From the NCBI RefSeq assembly GCF_029961155.1, contig NZ_JASBRH010000007.1:172323-236322 (forward strand): DNA of 64,000 bases. Direction: 5' to 3'. The position numbers were made by a program, and so were the translations under genes. Shown in pieces: positions 16,628 to 25,514 of this stretch. Under the pieces are notes generated by a model. The model saw only the letters and a program-made list of their open reading frames with translations, did no database searches and was not told where the DNA came from. The stretch comes from Pontibacterium granulatum. GTDB lineage: Bacteria; Pseudomonadota; Gammaproteobacteria; Pseudomonadales; Balneatricaceae. Each line of letters starts with the position of its first letter. Within the stretch, counting starts at the first letter, position 1.

Positions 16628-16711
16628 ATGTTAGCTGAGTATTTGATTAAACATTTTATTCCACTGTTTATCGTGGCTGAGTTCGTGCTGCTCTATCAGC
16701 TACTTGTGTAA
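16628..16711 (+). CDS. Candidate 27-aa single-span membrane peptide
   Basis: ATG to TAA encodes a 27-residue peptide starting MLAEYLIKHFIPLF and ending LLYQLLV, hydrophobic from about residue 10 to the end, enough for one membrane span. It has a strong Shine-Dalgarno, AAGGAG (16615-16620), 7 bases before the ATG, with a hairpin just upstream. No family is recognised. It may be a small membrane protein or a leader peptide; translation is not proven. Confidence 0.45.
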   Translation: MLAEYLIKHFIPLFIVAEFVLLYQLLV

Positions 16712-17450
16712 CGTTTCTCCAGATGGGGCTGGCTGGTTGCTGTGCTGGAAGGGGCAGTGACACGGCGGAGTGAAAAGGAGTCTCTTCGTCAAAGGCTATC
16801 GGATGCGGGTGGCGGCCCGAATGTTGTCGTCCGGTATGTTATGAACAGGAAACACAGCCTCTCCCTTCCACTTTATCTTCTTCCTACAGGAATACCTTCG
16901 TTGTTCCTTAAGAGTCACCGGACTCCGCTTCATCGTTCATCTCTGCTGTACTGCAGCATCTCTGCCGTTTCCGGAATAACCCGTCACCGCATTACTGCAA
17001 ACAAAATACACCGTTCTGGTGTCTGATAGTGTGACGCGCAGAGATGAGTACATTCATATAGGTTATTTTAGATATTTATGAAAGTTATATAGTTGTGGTG
17101 TTTTTACCTTGGATTAGGTTGTGACGTTATTCGTTAGTAGAGCCGTAGCTGAAAGCTTATTCGACTTTAGACTAGCAATACTCCAAATGGATAATGAGTT
17201 TTATCGCGTTGCACAAGACATCGTCTGCGGAATGGGTATAATTCTGCGGCAAAAGAAGAGCACCGCTGATTAAAACTGTAACAATCCTGTGGTTATTCCG
17301 GCACAGGCGGCGAGTGCTTCGTGAGAGATCTCCGGGGATTCAGCAGGTTTACTCTGAACTACCATCAGGCCAAGCCAGCTCAGCAGCCACAAGCTCTGTT
17401 CTCGGTGTCATCTCAAATACCATTATTTACTATTGAATGGCGAAGTTGTT
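16712..17450. other. 740-bp spacer upstream of mqo
   Basis: No supported gene. A 94-codon frame at 16742-17026 has unconvincing composition and no ribosome site. An 11-bp inverted repeat, CCGGAATAACC (16971-16981) and GGTTATTCCGG (17291-17301), brackets about 310 bp. A 28-codon frame at 17187-17273 lacks a ribosome site. The mqo promoter should lie in the last part. Confidence 0.4.
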
Positions 17451-18938
17451 ATGACCACAAAAACAGTTGATGTGTTGCTCGTTGGGGCGGGCGCGATGAG
17501 CACAACCCTAGGTATGTTGCTCAAGCAGTTAGACCCATCTATGAAGATTTGCATGGTTGAACGTCTCGATCATGTTGCACACGAAAGTACCGACGCGATG
17601 AACAACGCCGGTACGGGGCACGCAGCCTACTGTGAGCTTAACTACACGCCGAAAACTGCAGATGGCGGTGTAAACCCTACAAAGGCTTTCAATATCAATG
17701 AAGCCTTCGAAGTTAGTCTGCAGTTCTGGTCCTACCTGGTAAATCAAAACGTTCTTCCGGAACCATCCAAATTCATCAGTAACGTTCCACACATGAGCTT
17801 CGTGTGGGGTGAAGACAACGTTGAATTCCTGCGTAACCGTTACGAAGCCCTTAGCAACACTGCTCAGTTTGCGGAGATGGAATACTCCGAAGACCATGAT
17901 GTGTTGCGTGAGTGGATGCCACTTGTGATGCAGAACCGTTCTGCGGATGAGAAAGTGGCCGGTACACGTGTACGCCACGGCGCAGACGTTAACTTCGGCG
18001 CGCTGGCTCGTAACATGGTTGAGTACCTGGAAGGACAGGAAAACTTCGAGCTGATGCTGAACCGCTCTGTGGAAGATCTGGAGCAGGGCGCTGATAAACG
18101 CTGGACCGTTGAGCTGAAGAACAAGCAGACGGGTGCAAAAGAAGTAATCAATGCCGGCTTTGTTTTCCTGGGCGCGGGTGGCGGTGCGCTGCCGCTGTTG
18201 CAGAAATCCGGTATCAAAGAGGGTAAGGGTTACGGCGGTTTCCCGGTCAGTGGTATGTGGCTGGTCTGCAAAAACCAGGACGTTGTTGAAAAACACATGG
18301 CCAAGGTTTACGGCATGGCGCCAATCGGTGCACCTCCGATGTCCGTACCGCACCTGGATACCCGTGTGATCGACGGTAAAAAAGCACTGCTGTTTGGTCC
18401 ATTCGCAGGTTTCACCACCAAGTTCCTGAAAACCGGCTCTAAGTTGGACCTGTTCAAATCTGTTACGCCAGGCAACCTGAAACCTATGTTGAACGTGGGC
18501 GCCAAGAACATGGATCTCACCCGCTACCTGATCAGCGAAGTGATGCAGACACACGACTCCCGTTGTGACGCTCTGCGTACGTTCTACCCAGGCGCAAAAA
18601 ACGAGGACTGGGAACTGGCATACGCAGGTCAGCGTGTACAGATTATTAAGAAGGACCCTGAACTCGGCGGCAAACTGGAGTTTGGCACTGAGGTGATCTC
18701 TGCCGCAGACGGTACTTTGGCAGCGCTGCTGGGCGCTTCTCCAGGTGCGTCCACTGCGGTACCAACCATGGTTCAGGTTGTTGAAAACTGCTTCCGTGAT
18801 CGTGCCAACAGCGACGAGTGGCAGCAGAAGATTAAAGAAATGATCCCTTCATACAAGGAGTCGCTGGTGAATGATGCCGAGCTCCTGAAAACCATACGTC
18901 AGCACAACCTGACGACTTTGGGTCTGGGAAGTCTCTGA
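17451..18938 (+). CDS. mqo: Malate:quinone oxidoreductase
   Basis: 495-aa FAD-dependent peripheral membrane enzyme oxidising malate to oxaloacetate and passing electrons to quinone, in the TCA cycle. The N-terminal dinucleotide-binding motif is VLLVGAGAMSTTLGMLL. Family segments include NNAGTGHAAYCELNYTP, FGPFAGF and the C-terminal LGASPGAST. The length is typical. ATG 17451 is preferred to the upstream in-frame TTG at 17433. It is monocistronic, ending in a strong terminator. Confidence 0.96.
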   Translation: MTTKTVDVLLVGAGAMSTTLGMLLKQLDPSMKICMVERLDHVAHESTDAMNNAGTGHAAYCELNYTPKTADGGVNPTKAFNINEAFEVSLQFWSYLVNQNVLPEPSKFISNVPHMSFVWGEDNVEFLRNRYEALSNTAQFAEMEYSEDHDVLREWMPLVMQNRSADEKVAGTRVRHGADVNFGALARNMVEYLEGQENFELMLNRSVEDLEQGADKRWTVELKNKQTGAKEVINAGFVFLGAGGGALPLLQKSGIKEGKGYGGFPVSGMWLVCKNQDVVEKHMAKVYGMAPIGAPPMSVPHLDTRVIDGKKALLFGPFAGFTTKFLKTGSKLDLFKSVTPGNLKPMLNVGAKNMDLTRYLISEVMQTHDSRCDALRTFYPGAKNEDWELAYAGQRVQIIKKDPELGGKLEFGTEVISAADGTLAALLGASPGASTAVPTMVQVVENCFRDRANSDEWQQKIKEMIPSYKESLVNDAELLKTIRQHNLTTLGLGSL

Positions 18939-18960
18939 TCCAATCGATACTAGCAGGTTA

Positions 18961-18988
18961 AGCCGACTCCTCGAGTCGGCTTTTTTTT
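18961..18988 (+). terminator. Rho-independent terminator of mqo
   Basis: AGCCGACTC (18961-18969), loop CTC, GAGTCGGCT (18973-18981), followed by a run of T. Confidence 0.95.
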
Positions 18989-19070
18989 ATCTGCTTTACA
19001 GTCAGAACATCGCTAAATCCCACATATACTGTATGTAGAAATCCCCCCACTACAGCTATGGGAGTTTACG

Positions 19071-19409
19071 ATGAACGTAAAACAAAACCTATCCCGTCGC
19101 ACTATCTGGATGCGGCTGCTGTACATGCTGCTTTTCGTGATCTTCTATACCGTTGCCGAGCTGGTGATTGCCGCGGTTGTGATTTTCCAGTTTTTCCTAT
19201 CGCTTGTAACCGGTGCAGCCAACGAACGGTTACTGTTCTTTGGTAAAAGCCTGAGCATCTATGTTTATCAGGTGATGCGTTATCTGACATTTAACGGTGA
19301 CACCAAACCATTCCCGTTCGAGGACTGGCCGGAAGCATCACACCGTAATCCGCAGGCCCAGATGGCCAATGCTGAAGAGTCTTGGACTACTAAGCCAACA
19401 GGTAAATAG
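19071..19409 (+). CDS. DUF4389 membrane protein
   Basis: 112-aa protein matching the DUF4389 pattern. A basic N-terminus is followed by a strongly hydrophobic double segment (about residues 15-50, LLYMLLFVIFYTVAELVIAAVVIFQF split by VAELV). A conserved amphipathic stretch containing NERLLFFGKSLSIYVYQVMRYLTF and FPFEDWP comes next. GGAG lies upstream of the ATG. Function is unknown; it is probably an inner-membrane protein. Confidence 0.8.
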   Translation: MNVKQNLSRRTIWMRLLYMLLFVIFYTVAELVIAAVVIFQFFLSLVTGAANERLLFFGKSLSIYVYQVMRYLTFNGDTKPFPFEDWPEASHRNPQAQMANAEESWTTKPTGK

Positions 19410-19441
19410 TGTTGTCCAGATAGAGATCTTCATAACCCAAG

Positions 19442-19482
19442 CTGATTGAAATCAATCCATACCAGCCCGATTTGTGTATAAT
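19442..19482 (+). promoter_or_regulatory. FNR/ANR-type class II promoter of the peroxidase gene
   Basis: CTGAT-TGAA-ATCAA (19442-19455) differs by one base from the FNR consensus TTGAT-N4-ATCAA. A perfect TATAAT lies at 19477-19482. The box centre is about 41 bases upstream of the start point implied by that -10, the classic class II activator position. Di-haem cytochrome c peroxidases are commonly FNR/ANR-activated. Confidence 0.75.
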
Positions 19483-19528
19483 TGCAAATCAAAGTAATTA
19501 TCAGTTGGTTTGTAATTGAGGGTTGTGG

Positions 19529-20698
19529 GTGTCTAATTCTATTCGATCGATTGCAGGTGTTGGCTTGGCATTGTTGCTTGTTGGTTGTGTCAGCAACAGT
19601 GGCGTGGAAAGTAAGGTAGCAGACCAGGACGTGCTGAAGGCGCAATTGGGTCAACAGCTGTACTTTGATAGCAACCTGTCCAGCAATCGGACACAGTCCT
19701 GCGCCACCTGCCACGCACCGGATAGAGGTTTTGCCGATCCGCGTGACAACGGTGTTAACGGCGCCGTATCACTGGGGGATGACGGTAAATCCTTAGGTGA
19801 TCGCAACGCGCCTACTGCAGCGTACGCCATGTTCAGCCCGAAGTTTCAGTTGACCGACGACGGCAAATACATGGGTGGTCAGTTCCACGATGGCCGTGAA
19901 TCCGGTCTGGCTGGTCAGGCCGGTGGTCCGCCAACCAACCCGATTGAGATGGGCCTGCCATCCAAAACCGTCGCGGTTGAGCGCCTGCTGGAAAATGCCG
20001 CTTACGTTGAAAGCTTTAAAGCGATCTACGGTGACGAGATCTTTGCGGATGCAGAGCAGGCGTACGGTGCGATAGCCGACAGCATAGCGGCGTTCGAACG
20101 GACCGAGCTGTTTGCGCCGTTCGACTCAAAGTATGACCGCTTTCTGCGGGGTGAATACAAACTGACGGCACAGGAAGAGTTGGGGCGTACCTTGTTCTTC
20201 TCGCAGCAGTTCACCAACTGCAACCAGTGTCACCAGCTGCAGACTTCCCAGCGTCATCCACAGGAGACGTTCACCAATTACGAGTACCACAACATTGGTG
20301 TGCCGGTGAACACGGCAGCGCGTGCGAAAAACGGTGTGGCGGCGGATCACGTAGACCGCGGCCTGCTGGACAACCCGCAGGTGAGCGATCCAAAGCAGGC
20401 GGGTAAGTTCAAGGTGCCAACCCTACGTAACGTAGCGGTGACCGGTCCGTACATGCACAACGGCGTTTTCCAGGATCTGCGCACTGTGGTGCTGTTCTAT
20501 GACAAGTACAACAGCCGCAGTGCCAAGCGCCAGATCAACCCGGAAACCGGCAAGGCTTGGGGTAACCCGGAAGTGGCAGCAAACATCTCGCTGAAGGAGC
20601 TGGAGTCCGGTCCTGCATTGAAAGAGAAACGCATCGATGCGCTGGTAGCCTTTATGAAGACGCTGACCGATAAGCGCTACGAGCACTTGGTTCAATAG
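19529..20698 (+). CDS. Di-haem cytochrome c peroxidase (CcpA/MauG family), lipoprotein
   Basis: 389-aa periplasmic peroxidase. GTG 19529 has GAGGG 6 bases upstream and gives a signal peptide with lipobox LLVGC, so it is probably membrane-anchored. There are two c-type haem sites: CATCH in SCATCHAPDRGFADPR, and CNQCH in NCNQCHQLQ. Downstream NVAVTGPYMHNG is typical of the family. It reduces H2O2 with electrons from cytochrome c. An FNR-type promoter directly upstream predicts induction at low oxygen. Confidence 0.92.
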   Translation: MSNSIRSIAGVGLALLLVGCVSNSGVESKVADQDVLKAQLGQQLYFDSNLSSNRTQSCATCHAPDRGFADPRDNGVNGAVSLGDDGKSLGDRNAPTAAYAMFSPKFQLTDDGKYMGGQFHDGRESGLAGQAGGPPTNPIEMGLPSKTVAVERLLENAAYVESFKAIYGDEIFADAEQAYGAIADSIAAFERTELFAPFDSKYDRFLRGEYKLTAQEELGRTLFFSQQFTNCNQCHQLQTSQRHPQETFTNYEYHNIGVPVNTAARAKNGVAADHVDRGLLDNPQVSDPKQAGKFKVPTLRNVAVTGPYMHNGVFQDLRTVVLFYDKYNSRSAKRQINPETGKAWGNPEVAANISLKELESGPALKEKRIDALVAFMKTLTDKRYEHLVQ

Positions 20699-20720
20699 TA
20701 TCGCGTGTAGGAAAATATCT

Positions 20721-20807
20721 GGTTCCCATGCTCCGCGTGGGAACCCATAGGGTATGCGCCTATAGTGAGGATGCATATGCGTTCCCACGCAGAGCGTGGG
20801 AACGAGG
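20721..20807. repeat. Pair of GTTCCCACGC-type palindromic repeats
   Basis: GGTTCCCA (20721-20728) pairs with TGGGAACC (20738-20745). GTTCCCACGC (20781-20790) pairs with GCGTGGGAAC (20794-20803) with a 3-base loop. Both palindromes carry the same GTTCCCA-N-GC core around a GC-rich loop. The same palindrome type is common between genes in many proteobacteria. Confidence 0.75.
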
Positions 20808-20814
20808 AAAATAG

Positions 20815-20850
20815 AAAGGGCTGATACCGCAAAACGGATCAGCCCTTTTT
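20815..20850. terminator. Bidirectional terminator between peroxidase and porin genes
   Basis: AAAGGGCTGAT (20815-20825) and ATCAGCCCTTT (20838-20848) flank a 12-base loop, with further T after the stem and A before it. It serves convergent genes. Confidence 0.85.
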
Positions 20851-20969
20851 AGTTATTGCGCCAATCAACAACCAACAAAAAAGACCGGGTAAGAACCCGG
20901 CCAAAACTTAAAAGCACAAGTGATTCGTCCCGAAGTGCCTGAAGGGGTAGGGCCTTCGGAAAAATACGA

Positions 20970-21923
20970 TCAGAACTTGATTCGCATGCCTGCCAGGTAA
21001 CCCAGGTCAGAGTCTGCTTCGTCGGTATCAGCGATCTCTGCAAACAGGCTTACGTTTTTCTGGGATGGGAACTGGTACTGCACATTGGCGTACCATTCGG
21101 TGGTGTCGGTTGCACCTTCGTCAGACTTCACCACGCCCACTGCGGTTTTGGTGGTTGGCGACAGCTTGAATACAGCTACCAGGTTGGAAACATCCTTATC
21201 CCCTGCAGATCCGGTGTCGGTGGTGCTGTAGTCAGCAGCCAGAGCCACGGAGCCAAAGCTGTATGCGGCACTAAGCCCCCAGGTGTTCTGGTCTTCAGAA
21301 CCTGCTGCGTTGGCTTCGTAGGTCTGGTATGCACCGGCCAGTTCAACACCTGCCAGCTTAGTCGCCACAAACAGGTCGAATGCTTCGCCGTCACCGTTGG
21401 CGGTGCTGTCGGCTGAAACCAGTGCAGACGCGATAACGGTGAGGTTGTCGAACTTCGCATCCACACGGATAACGTCATCACCCTTATCGGCAACCTGCTC
21501 AAAACGGTCCTGTGCGGTATGGGTTTCAAGCGCGGCTTCTACACCAAACTCGTCCCCCGCCAGGTTCTGACGTCCGATAGCGACCGCTACGTTATCAAAC
21601 TGCAGTCCCACGTAGGCTTCTTCCAGCTTCGCGCTCTCTTTGCTGGAGTCGTTGCCTTCACCGTCAAAGCTGTAATCCAACTGACCAAACGCTTGCAGGT
21701 TGTTGTCCAGATCGTAGACGATGGAGTTTTTCAGCTCCAGGTCGTCGAACTCGACATCCAGATCCTTGTCCACGCCCGCTTTCTGGCGCATCTGAATCTG
21801 CCAGTCACCCTTCAGGGTGTATTTCAGACCGTTACCTTCATAGATCGTCGCGGCTTGCGCTACACCAGTCGTGGCCATGCCCAACATTGCTACTAAGACG
21901 CTTTTTGCGATCGGGTTTTTCAT
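20970..21923 (-). CDS. Outer-membrane porin
   Basis: 317-aa general-porin-like beta-barrel. The signal peptide (MKNPIAKSVLVAMLGMATTG, cleavage after AQA) is followed by alternating beta-strand sequence such as YTLKGDWQIQM and VAVAIGRQNLAGDEFG. The C-terminal residue is Phe (GMRIKF), as required for BAM insertion. It lies downstream of and codirectional with tctCBA, separated by 266 bp, so it may admit the same tricarboxylate substrate. This parallels the known pairing of a porin with tctCBA in Pseudomonas, though the porin family differs. Confidence 0.85.
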   Translation of the reverse strand: MKNPIAKSVLVAMLGMATTGVAQAATIYEGNGLKYTLKGDWQIQMRQKAGVDKDLDVEFDDLELKNSIVYDLDNNLQAFGQLDYSFDGEGNDSSKESAKLEEAYVGLQFDNVAVAIGRQNLAGDEFGVEAALETHTAQDRFEQVADKGDDVIRVDAKFDNLTVIASALVSADSTANGDGEAFDLFVATKLAGVELAGAYQTYEANAAGSEDQNTWGLSAAYSFGSVALAADYSTTDTGSAGDKDVSNLVAVFKLSPTTKTAVGVVKSDEGATDTTEWYANVQYQFPSQKNVSLFAEIADTDEADSDLGYLAGMRIKF

Positions 21924-22151
21924 TATCTACTACCTGTTATTTTTATATGGAGTGTCACCGCTTCGGTGCCCCGTTTTTCAGACAAAATCTCCCCTAAGGC
22001 ACTGAAAAGGCAGCACCGGAGCGAAGTGTGATGCAGGGGAGAGTGAGATAGGTCTTGCGCTGTGGAACCGTCGTTTTTTTTGTGAGTTTCTGGCCTCCTT
22101 GCTGTGTGTTTGGGTTCGTCTTTTGTTATTGGTTGAATAGAGTGAAGAGGA

Positions 22152-22177
22152 CCGGTTGCGGGGAGAGGGGCAACCGG
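22152..22177 (-). terminator. Hairpin downstream of tctA
   Basis: CCGGTTGC (22152-22159) and GCAACCGG (22170-22177), 8-bp perfect stem just after the tctA stop on the minus strand. No long T-run follows, so it may be a weak terminator or a processing hairpin between tctA and the porin. Confidence 0.5.
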
Positions 22178-22189
22178 ACCCGATCAGAA

Positions 22190-23749
22190 TCAGCCCTCGC
22201 CTTCGTTGATGGCAGCTTCTGGGCCACGGTCGGTGGCTTCGCCTTTGGCCGCACGGTGTTTGTTGCGCAGTTCCAGCAGTGGCGGTGCACACAGCACCAG
22301 CACAGCGACGGTCACGATACTCAGGGTGAGTGGGCGCTCCCACAGGAAGGCGAGGCTACCGTCGGAGATGACCAGGGCACGGGAGAGGTTGGTCTCCATA
22401 ATGCCGCCCAGAATGAAACCCAGCAGCATCGGAGCCATTGGAAACTCCAGCAACTTCAGGAAGATCGCAATGACTGTGATGATCGCCATCATGTGGATAT
22501 CGAAGGTGTTGAAGCTGACCAGATATACACCGGTGATGGAGAAGAACAGGATCAGTGGAATCAGGATCGGCCGCGGAATTACCAGCAATCGGGAGATGTA
22601 TGGGATTAACGGCAGGTTCAGAATCAGCAGTACCAGGTTGCCGAAGTACATGGAGATGATCACCGACCAGAACACGTCCGGGTTATCGATAAACAGACGT
22701 GGACCTGGTTGGATGCCATAGGCGATCAGTGCACCCAGCATGATTGCGGTGGTACCGGAGCCGGGAATACCCAGTGTCAGCAGTGGTACGAACGAGCCGG
22801 TAGATGCCGCATTGTTGGCAGATTCCGGTGCCGCCAGACCGCGCAGGGCACCTTTACCAAACTTAAGTTTCTCTTTCGCAGACGCCAGGTTACGTTCCAG
22901 ACCGTATGCCATAAAGGACGCGATAGTGGCTCCGGCACCCGGCAGTACCCCCACCAGGAAACCAAATACAGAGGAGCGGCCAATCGTTGGTGCAACATGT
23001 TTTACCTCGTCGCGGCTCAGCTTCATGCTGCCCAACGAGTTCATGTCCATCTCTTCCTCTTCTTCCTTGTGTTGGCCTTTGAGTACAGTCATCACCACTT
23101 CGGTGAGGGCGAAGGTGGCCATCGCCAACAGCAGGAAGCTGATACCGTCGATCAGGTCAATGTTGCCGAAGGTAAAGCGTGGTGTACCAGAACTCAGGTC
23201 GGTGCCTACCGTCGCAATCATCAGACCGAACACTGTCATAATCAGTGCTTTCAGCACCTGTCCCTTGCCGGAGAATGCCGCCACGGCCGTCAGGCCAAGG
23301 ATCATCAGGCCAAAGTAGTCGCTGGACTGGAAGCTCAGAGACACCGAGGCCAGGGCTGGGGCCGCAAACAACAGGATAATCGCGCCGATGGTACCGCCGG
23401 TGAAGGAGGAATACGCCGCCAGTGCCAGTGCTTTACCCGCTTGTTTCTGTTGTGCCAGTGGATAACCGTCAAACGAGGTGACAACAGTGCTGGCACAACC
23501 CGGTGCATTGATCAGGATGGAGGAGGTGGAACCGCCAAACACTGCACCGTAATACACACCGGCCATCAGGATGATGCCGGAGGATGGATCAAGTCCGTAG
23601 GTGATAGGAATCATCAGGGCTACGGCAGAGATAGGTCCCAGCCCCGGCAGCATTCCGATGAAGGTACCGGCGAAACAGCCAACCACCACCATCAGCAAGT
23701 TAAAGGGCATCACAGCTGTGCTTAGCCCGGTGAAAATACCGTCCCACAT
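22190..23749 (-). CDS. tctA: Tripartite tricarboxylate transporter large permease TctA
   Basis: 519-aa polytopic membrane protein of the TctA family. It starts MWDGIFTGLSTAVMPFNLL with the hallmark GTFIGMLPGLGPISAVALMIP (about residues 28-48) and a second repeat-type segment GVLPGAGATIASFMAYGLER near residue 260. It forms the main channel of the TTT system. GGAGG lies 9 bases upstream of its ATG, inside the end of tctB, and the stop of tctB is 5 bases away, so the two are coupled. Confidence 0.95.
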   Translation of the reverse strand: MWDGIFTGLSTAVMPFNLLMVVVGCFAGTFIGMLPGLGPISAVALMIPITYGLDPSSGIILMAGVYYGAVFGGSTSSILINAPGCASTVVTSFDGYPLAQQKQAGKALALAAYSSFTGGTIGAIILLFAAPALASVSLSFQSSDYFGLMILGLTAVAAFSGKGQVLKALIMTVFGLMIATVGTDLSSGTPRFTFGNIDLIDGISFLLLAMATFALTEVVMTVLKGQHKEEEEEMDMNSLGSMKLSRDEVKHVAPTIGRSSVFGFLVGVLPGAGATIASFMAYGLERNLASAKEKLKFGKGALRGLAAPESANNAASTGSFVPLLTLGIPGSGTTAIMLGALIAYGIQPGPRLFIDNPDVFWSVIISMYFGNLVLLILNLPLIPYISRLLVIPRPILIPLILFFSITGVYLVSFNTFDIHMMAIITVIAIFLKLLEFPMAPMLLGFILGGIMETNLSRALVISDGSLAFLWERPLTLSIVTVAVLVLCAPPLLELRNKHRAAKGEATDRGPEAAINEGEG

Positions 23750-23754
23750 AGCGC

Positions 23755-24228
23755 TTAGCCTCCGAAAATCTGGTTAAACAGGGCGCCGGGCGCCAGGTAG
23801 ATATCAAGCAGTTGGGTCAGGATCGCCCAGATGCCCACGGCAAAAGGAACCGACGCAACCAACAGGGTTTTGACGCGACGCTCACCCAGCAGCCAGTAGC
23901 CACCGATCAGGAACACGATGGTCGCCAGCAGGAAACCGATCCACTCCAGCGCCAAGGCGAAGAACACCACCAGTGCCAGCAGCTTGGCCACTAAGGAAAA
24001 GTCATAACCGCGCAGTTTCAGGCCACTGCCTTCGCCACGGTCGGCTGTTACGAGCAAAGCGATAGACAGGATGCCGCCCAGCATCGCGAGTGCGTTGGGC
24101 ACTGTCTGAGCGGTGAACGGTTCATATTCGTCGCCGGGTAACAGCGGAATCTGACCGGCGTAATAACCGTAGGCGACAGACAGCAGTAGGAAGGTCATGC
24201 CGCCGATATGGTCTTTACAGATATTCAT
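23755..24228 (-). CDS. tctB: Tripartite tricarboxylate transporter small permease TctB
   Basis: 157-aa protein with four predicted membrane spans, the usual size of TctB. The true start is the ATG at 24228 (MNICKDHIGGMTFLLLS), which has GGAG 8 bases upstream. Upstream in-frame codons to 24339 run through the intercistronic hairpin and are not expected to be coding. Confidence 0.88.
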   Translation of the reverse strand: MNICKDHIGGMTFLLLSVAYGYYAGQIPLLPGDEYEPFTAQTVPNALAMLGGILSIALLVTADRGEGSGLKLRGYDFSLVAKLLALVVFFALALEWIGFLLATIVFLIGGYWLLGERRVKTLLVASVPFAVGIWAILTQLLDIYLAPGALFNQIFGG

Positions 24229-24331
24229 GGGATTCTCCAGAGGCTTTGCTACAACAGCCTTGGTAAAAAACTCCGGGCACCCTGAAGGCCAGATAGTGGG
24301 CCCGGAGGGTAGAGAAAGCAGGTTGGGAGCG

Positions 24332-24372
24332 TCACCCACCGGATACCGAACAGGGAACTTGCCGGTGGGTGA
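24332..24372 (-). promoter_or_regulatory. Intercistronic hairpin between tctC and tctB
   Basis: TCACCCACCGG (24332-24342) and CCGGTGGGTGA (24362-24372) form an 11-bp perfect stem with a 19-base loop and no T-run. It is placed right after the binding-protein gene, so it probably protects tctC mRNA and lowers permease expression. Confidence 0.6.
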
Positions 24373-24387
24373 GTCCCAAAGTGCGGT

Positions 24388-25377
24388 TTACTTAAGGAAG
24401 CCCAGTACGCGCATCAGTGCGCCTACTTCAGTTTCCTGCTCTTCCAGGAAGCTGATGAACTCAGCATCTGGTTTGAAGATCTCGGTCCAGCCGTTGCGGG
24501 CGCGCACGTTTTCCCACGCGTCGGTGTCGTACATCTTCTTCAGCACGTCTACGTACTCGGCTTTCTGGTCTTCAGACAGGCCTGGTGCACCGAAGAAACC
24601 ACGCCAGTTAACGAAGGTGGCGTTGTAGCCCAGTTCCTGCAGGGTTGGCACTTCCGGCGCTGCGTCGGAGCGCTCGCTACCGGTCATTACCAGAATGCGT
24701 ACTTCACCCGCTTCAGCCAGTGCCAGTGCTTCGCTGAAACCTGTGGACAGCAGCTGGGTTTCGCCGGACAGCAGGCCCGCCATCGCGTCACCGCCCGCAT
24801 CGTAGGCTACGTAACGAACTTTGCGTGGGTCGCCGCCTGCAGCTTTGAAGGCCATCGCCGCAACAAGGTGATCCATGGAACCACGGGCAGAACCACCGGC
24901 GATTTTCACGCTGCGAGGGTTTTCCTGATAGTCCGCTACAACCTGCGTGAAGCTGGTGTACTTGGAATCGTTTTTCACCACGAAGGCACCAAAATCACCG
25001 ATAGTGGCGGCAATTGGCGTCAGGTCACGGAAAGACTGTGGGAACACTTTGGACAGGGAGCGGATCACGATAGGGGTGGAGTTCACCATCAGGGTGTCGT
25101 GTTTCTGATCGGCCGTTTCGATCAGGTGCGCGATCGCTTTACCACCGCCGCCGCCGGACATGTTTTCGTAGGAAACACTCTCTACCAGACCGGATTTGGA
25201 CAACGCTTCGCCGGTACCACGCGCCGTGCCGTCCCAGCCACCACCGGCACCACCAGGGATCAGAAAGTGGATGCTTTCAACAGCGGATACGCTGAAAGAT
25301 GCACCTGCGGTCAGGCAACCTGCCAGGACTGCAGCGACGAGGGAAGAACGTTTACGGAAAGGAGATTTGCTGAACAT
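24388..25377 (-). CDS. tctC: Tripartite tricarboxylate transporter binding protein TctC
   Basis: 329-aa periplasmic binding protein of the TctC/Bug family. The signal peptide (FRKRSSLVAAVLAGCLTAGA) contains a Cys but no clear lipobox. The mature N-terminus reads ESIHFLIPGGAGGGWDGTAR, the family motif. The second domain has AAPEVPTLQELGY. The ATG at 25377 is preferred because GAGG lies about 10 bases upstream, while the ATG at 25386 is too close to it. It captures citrate-like tricarboxylates for TctAB; the exact substrate is unknown. Confidence 0.93.
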   Translation of the reverse strand: MFSKSPFRKRSSLVAAVLAGCLTAGASFSVSAVESIHFLIPGGAGGGWDGTARGTGEALSKSGLVESVSYENMSGGGGGKAIAHLIETADQKHDTLMVNSTPIVIRSLSKVFPQSFRDLTPIAATIGDFGAFVVKNDSKYTSFTQVVADYQENPRSVKIAGGSARGSMDHLVAAMAFKAAGGDPRKVRYVAYDAGGDAMAGLLSGETQLLSTGFSEALALAEAGEVRILVMTGSERSDAAPEVPTLQELGYNATFVNWRGFFGAPGLSEDQKAEYVDVLKKMYDTDAWENVRARNGWTEIFKPDAEFISFLEEQETEVGALMRVLGFLK

Positions 25378-25451
25378 GGGACACATGCCTCGTTGTTGTT
25401 TTTGTGTATGCCCCTAAGTTAGATCGCCGTTTATTTTGTGAACAGATTGTG

Positions 25452-25514
25452 GTTTTAAAGGCTTTTTAAACCCTTTAAGACATTTTGTTCATATTGTTCA
25501 CGGGCCTTTAAAAC
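25452..25514. promoter_or_regulatory. Divergent promoter region with inverted GTTTTAAAGGC repeats
   Basis: GTTTTAAAGGC (25452-25462) and GCCTTTAAAAC (25504-25514) form a perfect 11-bp inverted pair. Related TTTAAA boxes and two TTGTTCA direct repeats lie between. It sits just upstream of tctC, between it and the kinase gene, and probably binds the CitB-like regulator. A run of nine G at 25551-25559 follows; the remainder to 25701 shows no other gene. Confidence 0.55.

Noticed and set aside
16742..17026. 94-codon frame upstream of mqo
   Set aside because: No ribosome site, odd composition and no recognisable family; treated as chance.
22709..23725. Long antisense frame over tctA (and similar frames over gcvP, pycA and rnr)
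   Set aside because: Composition-driven mirror frames of well-identified genes; no family resemblance.
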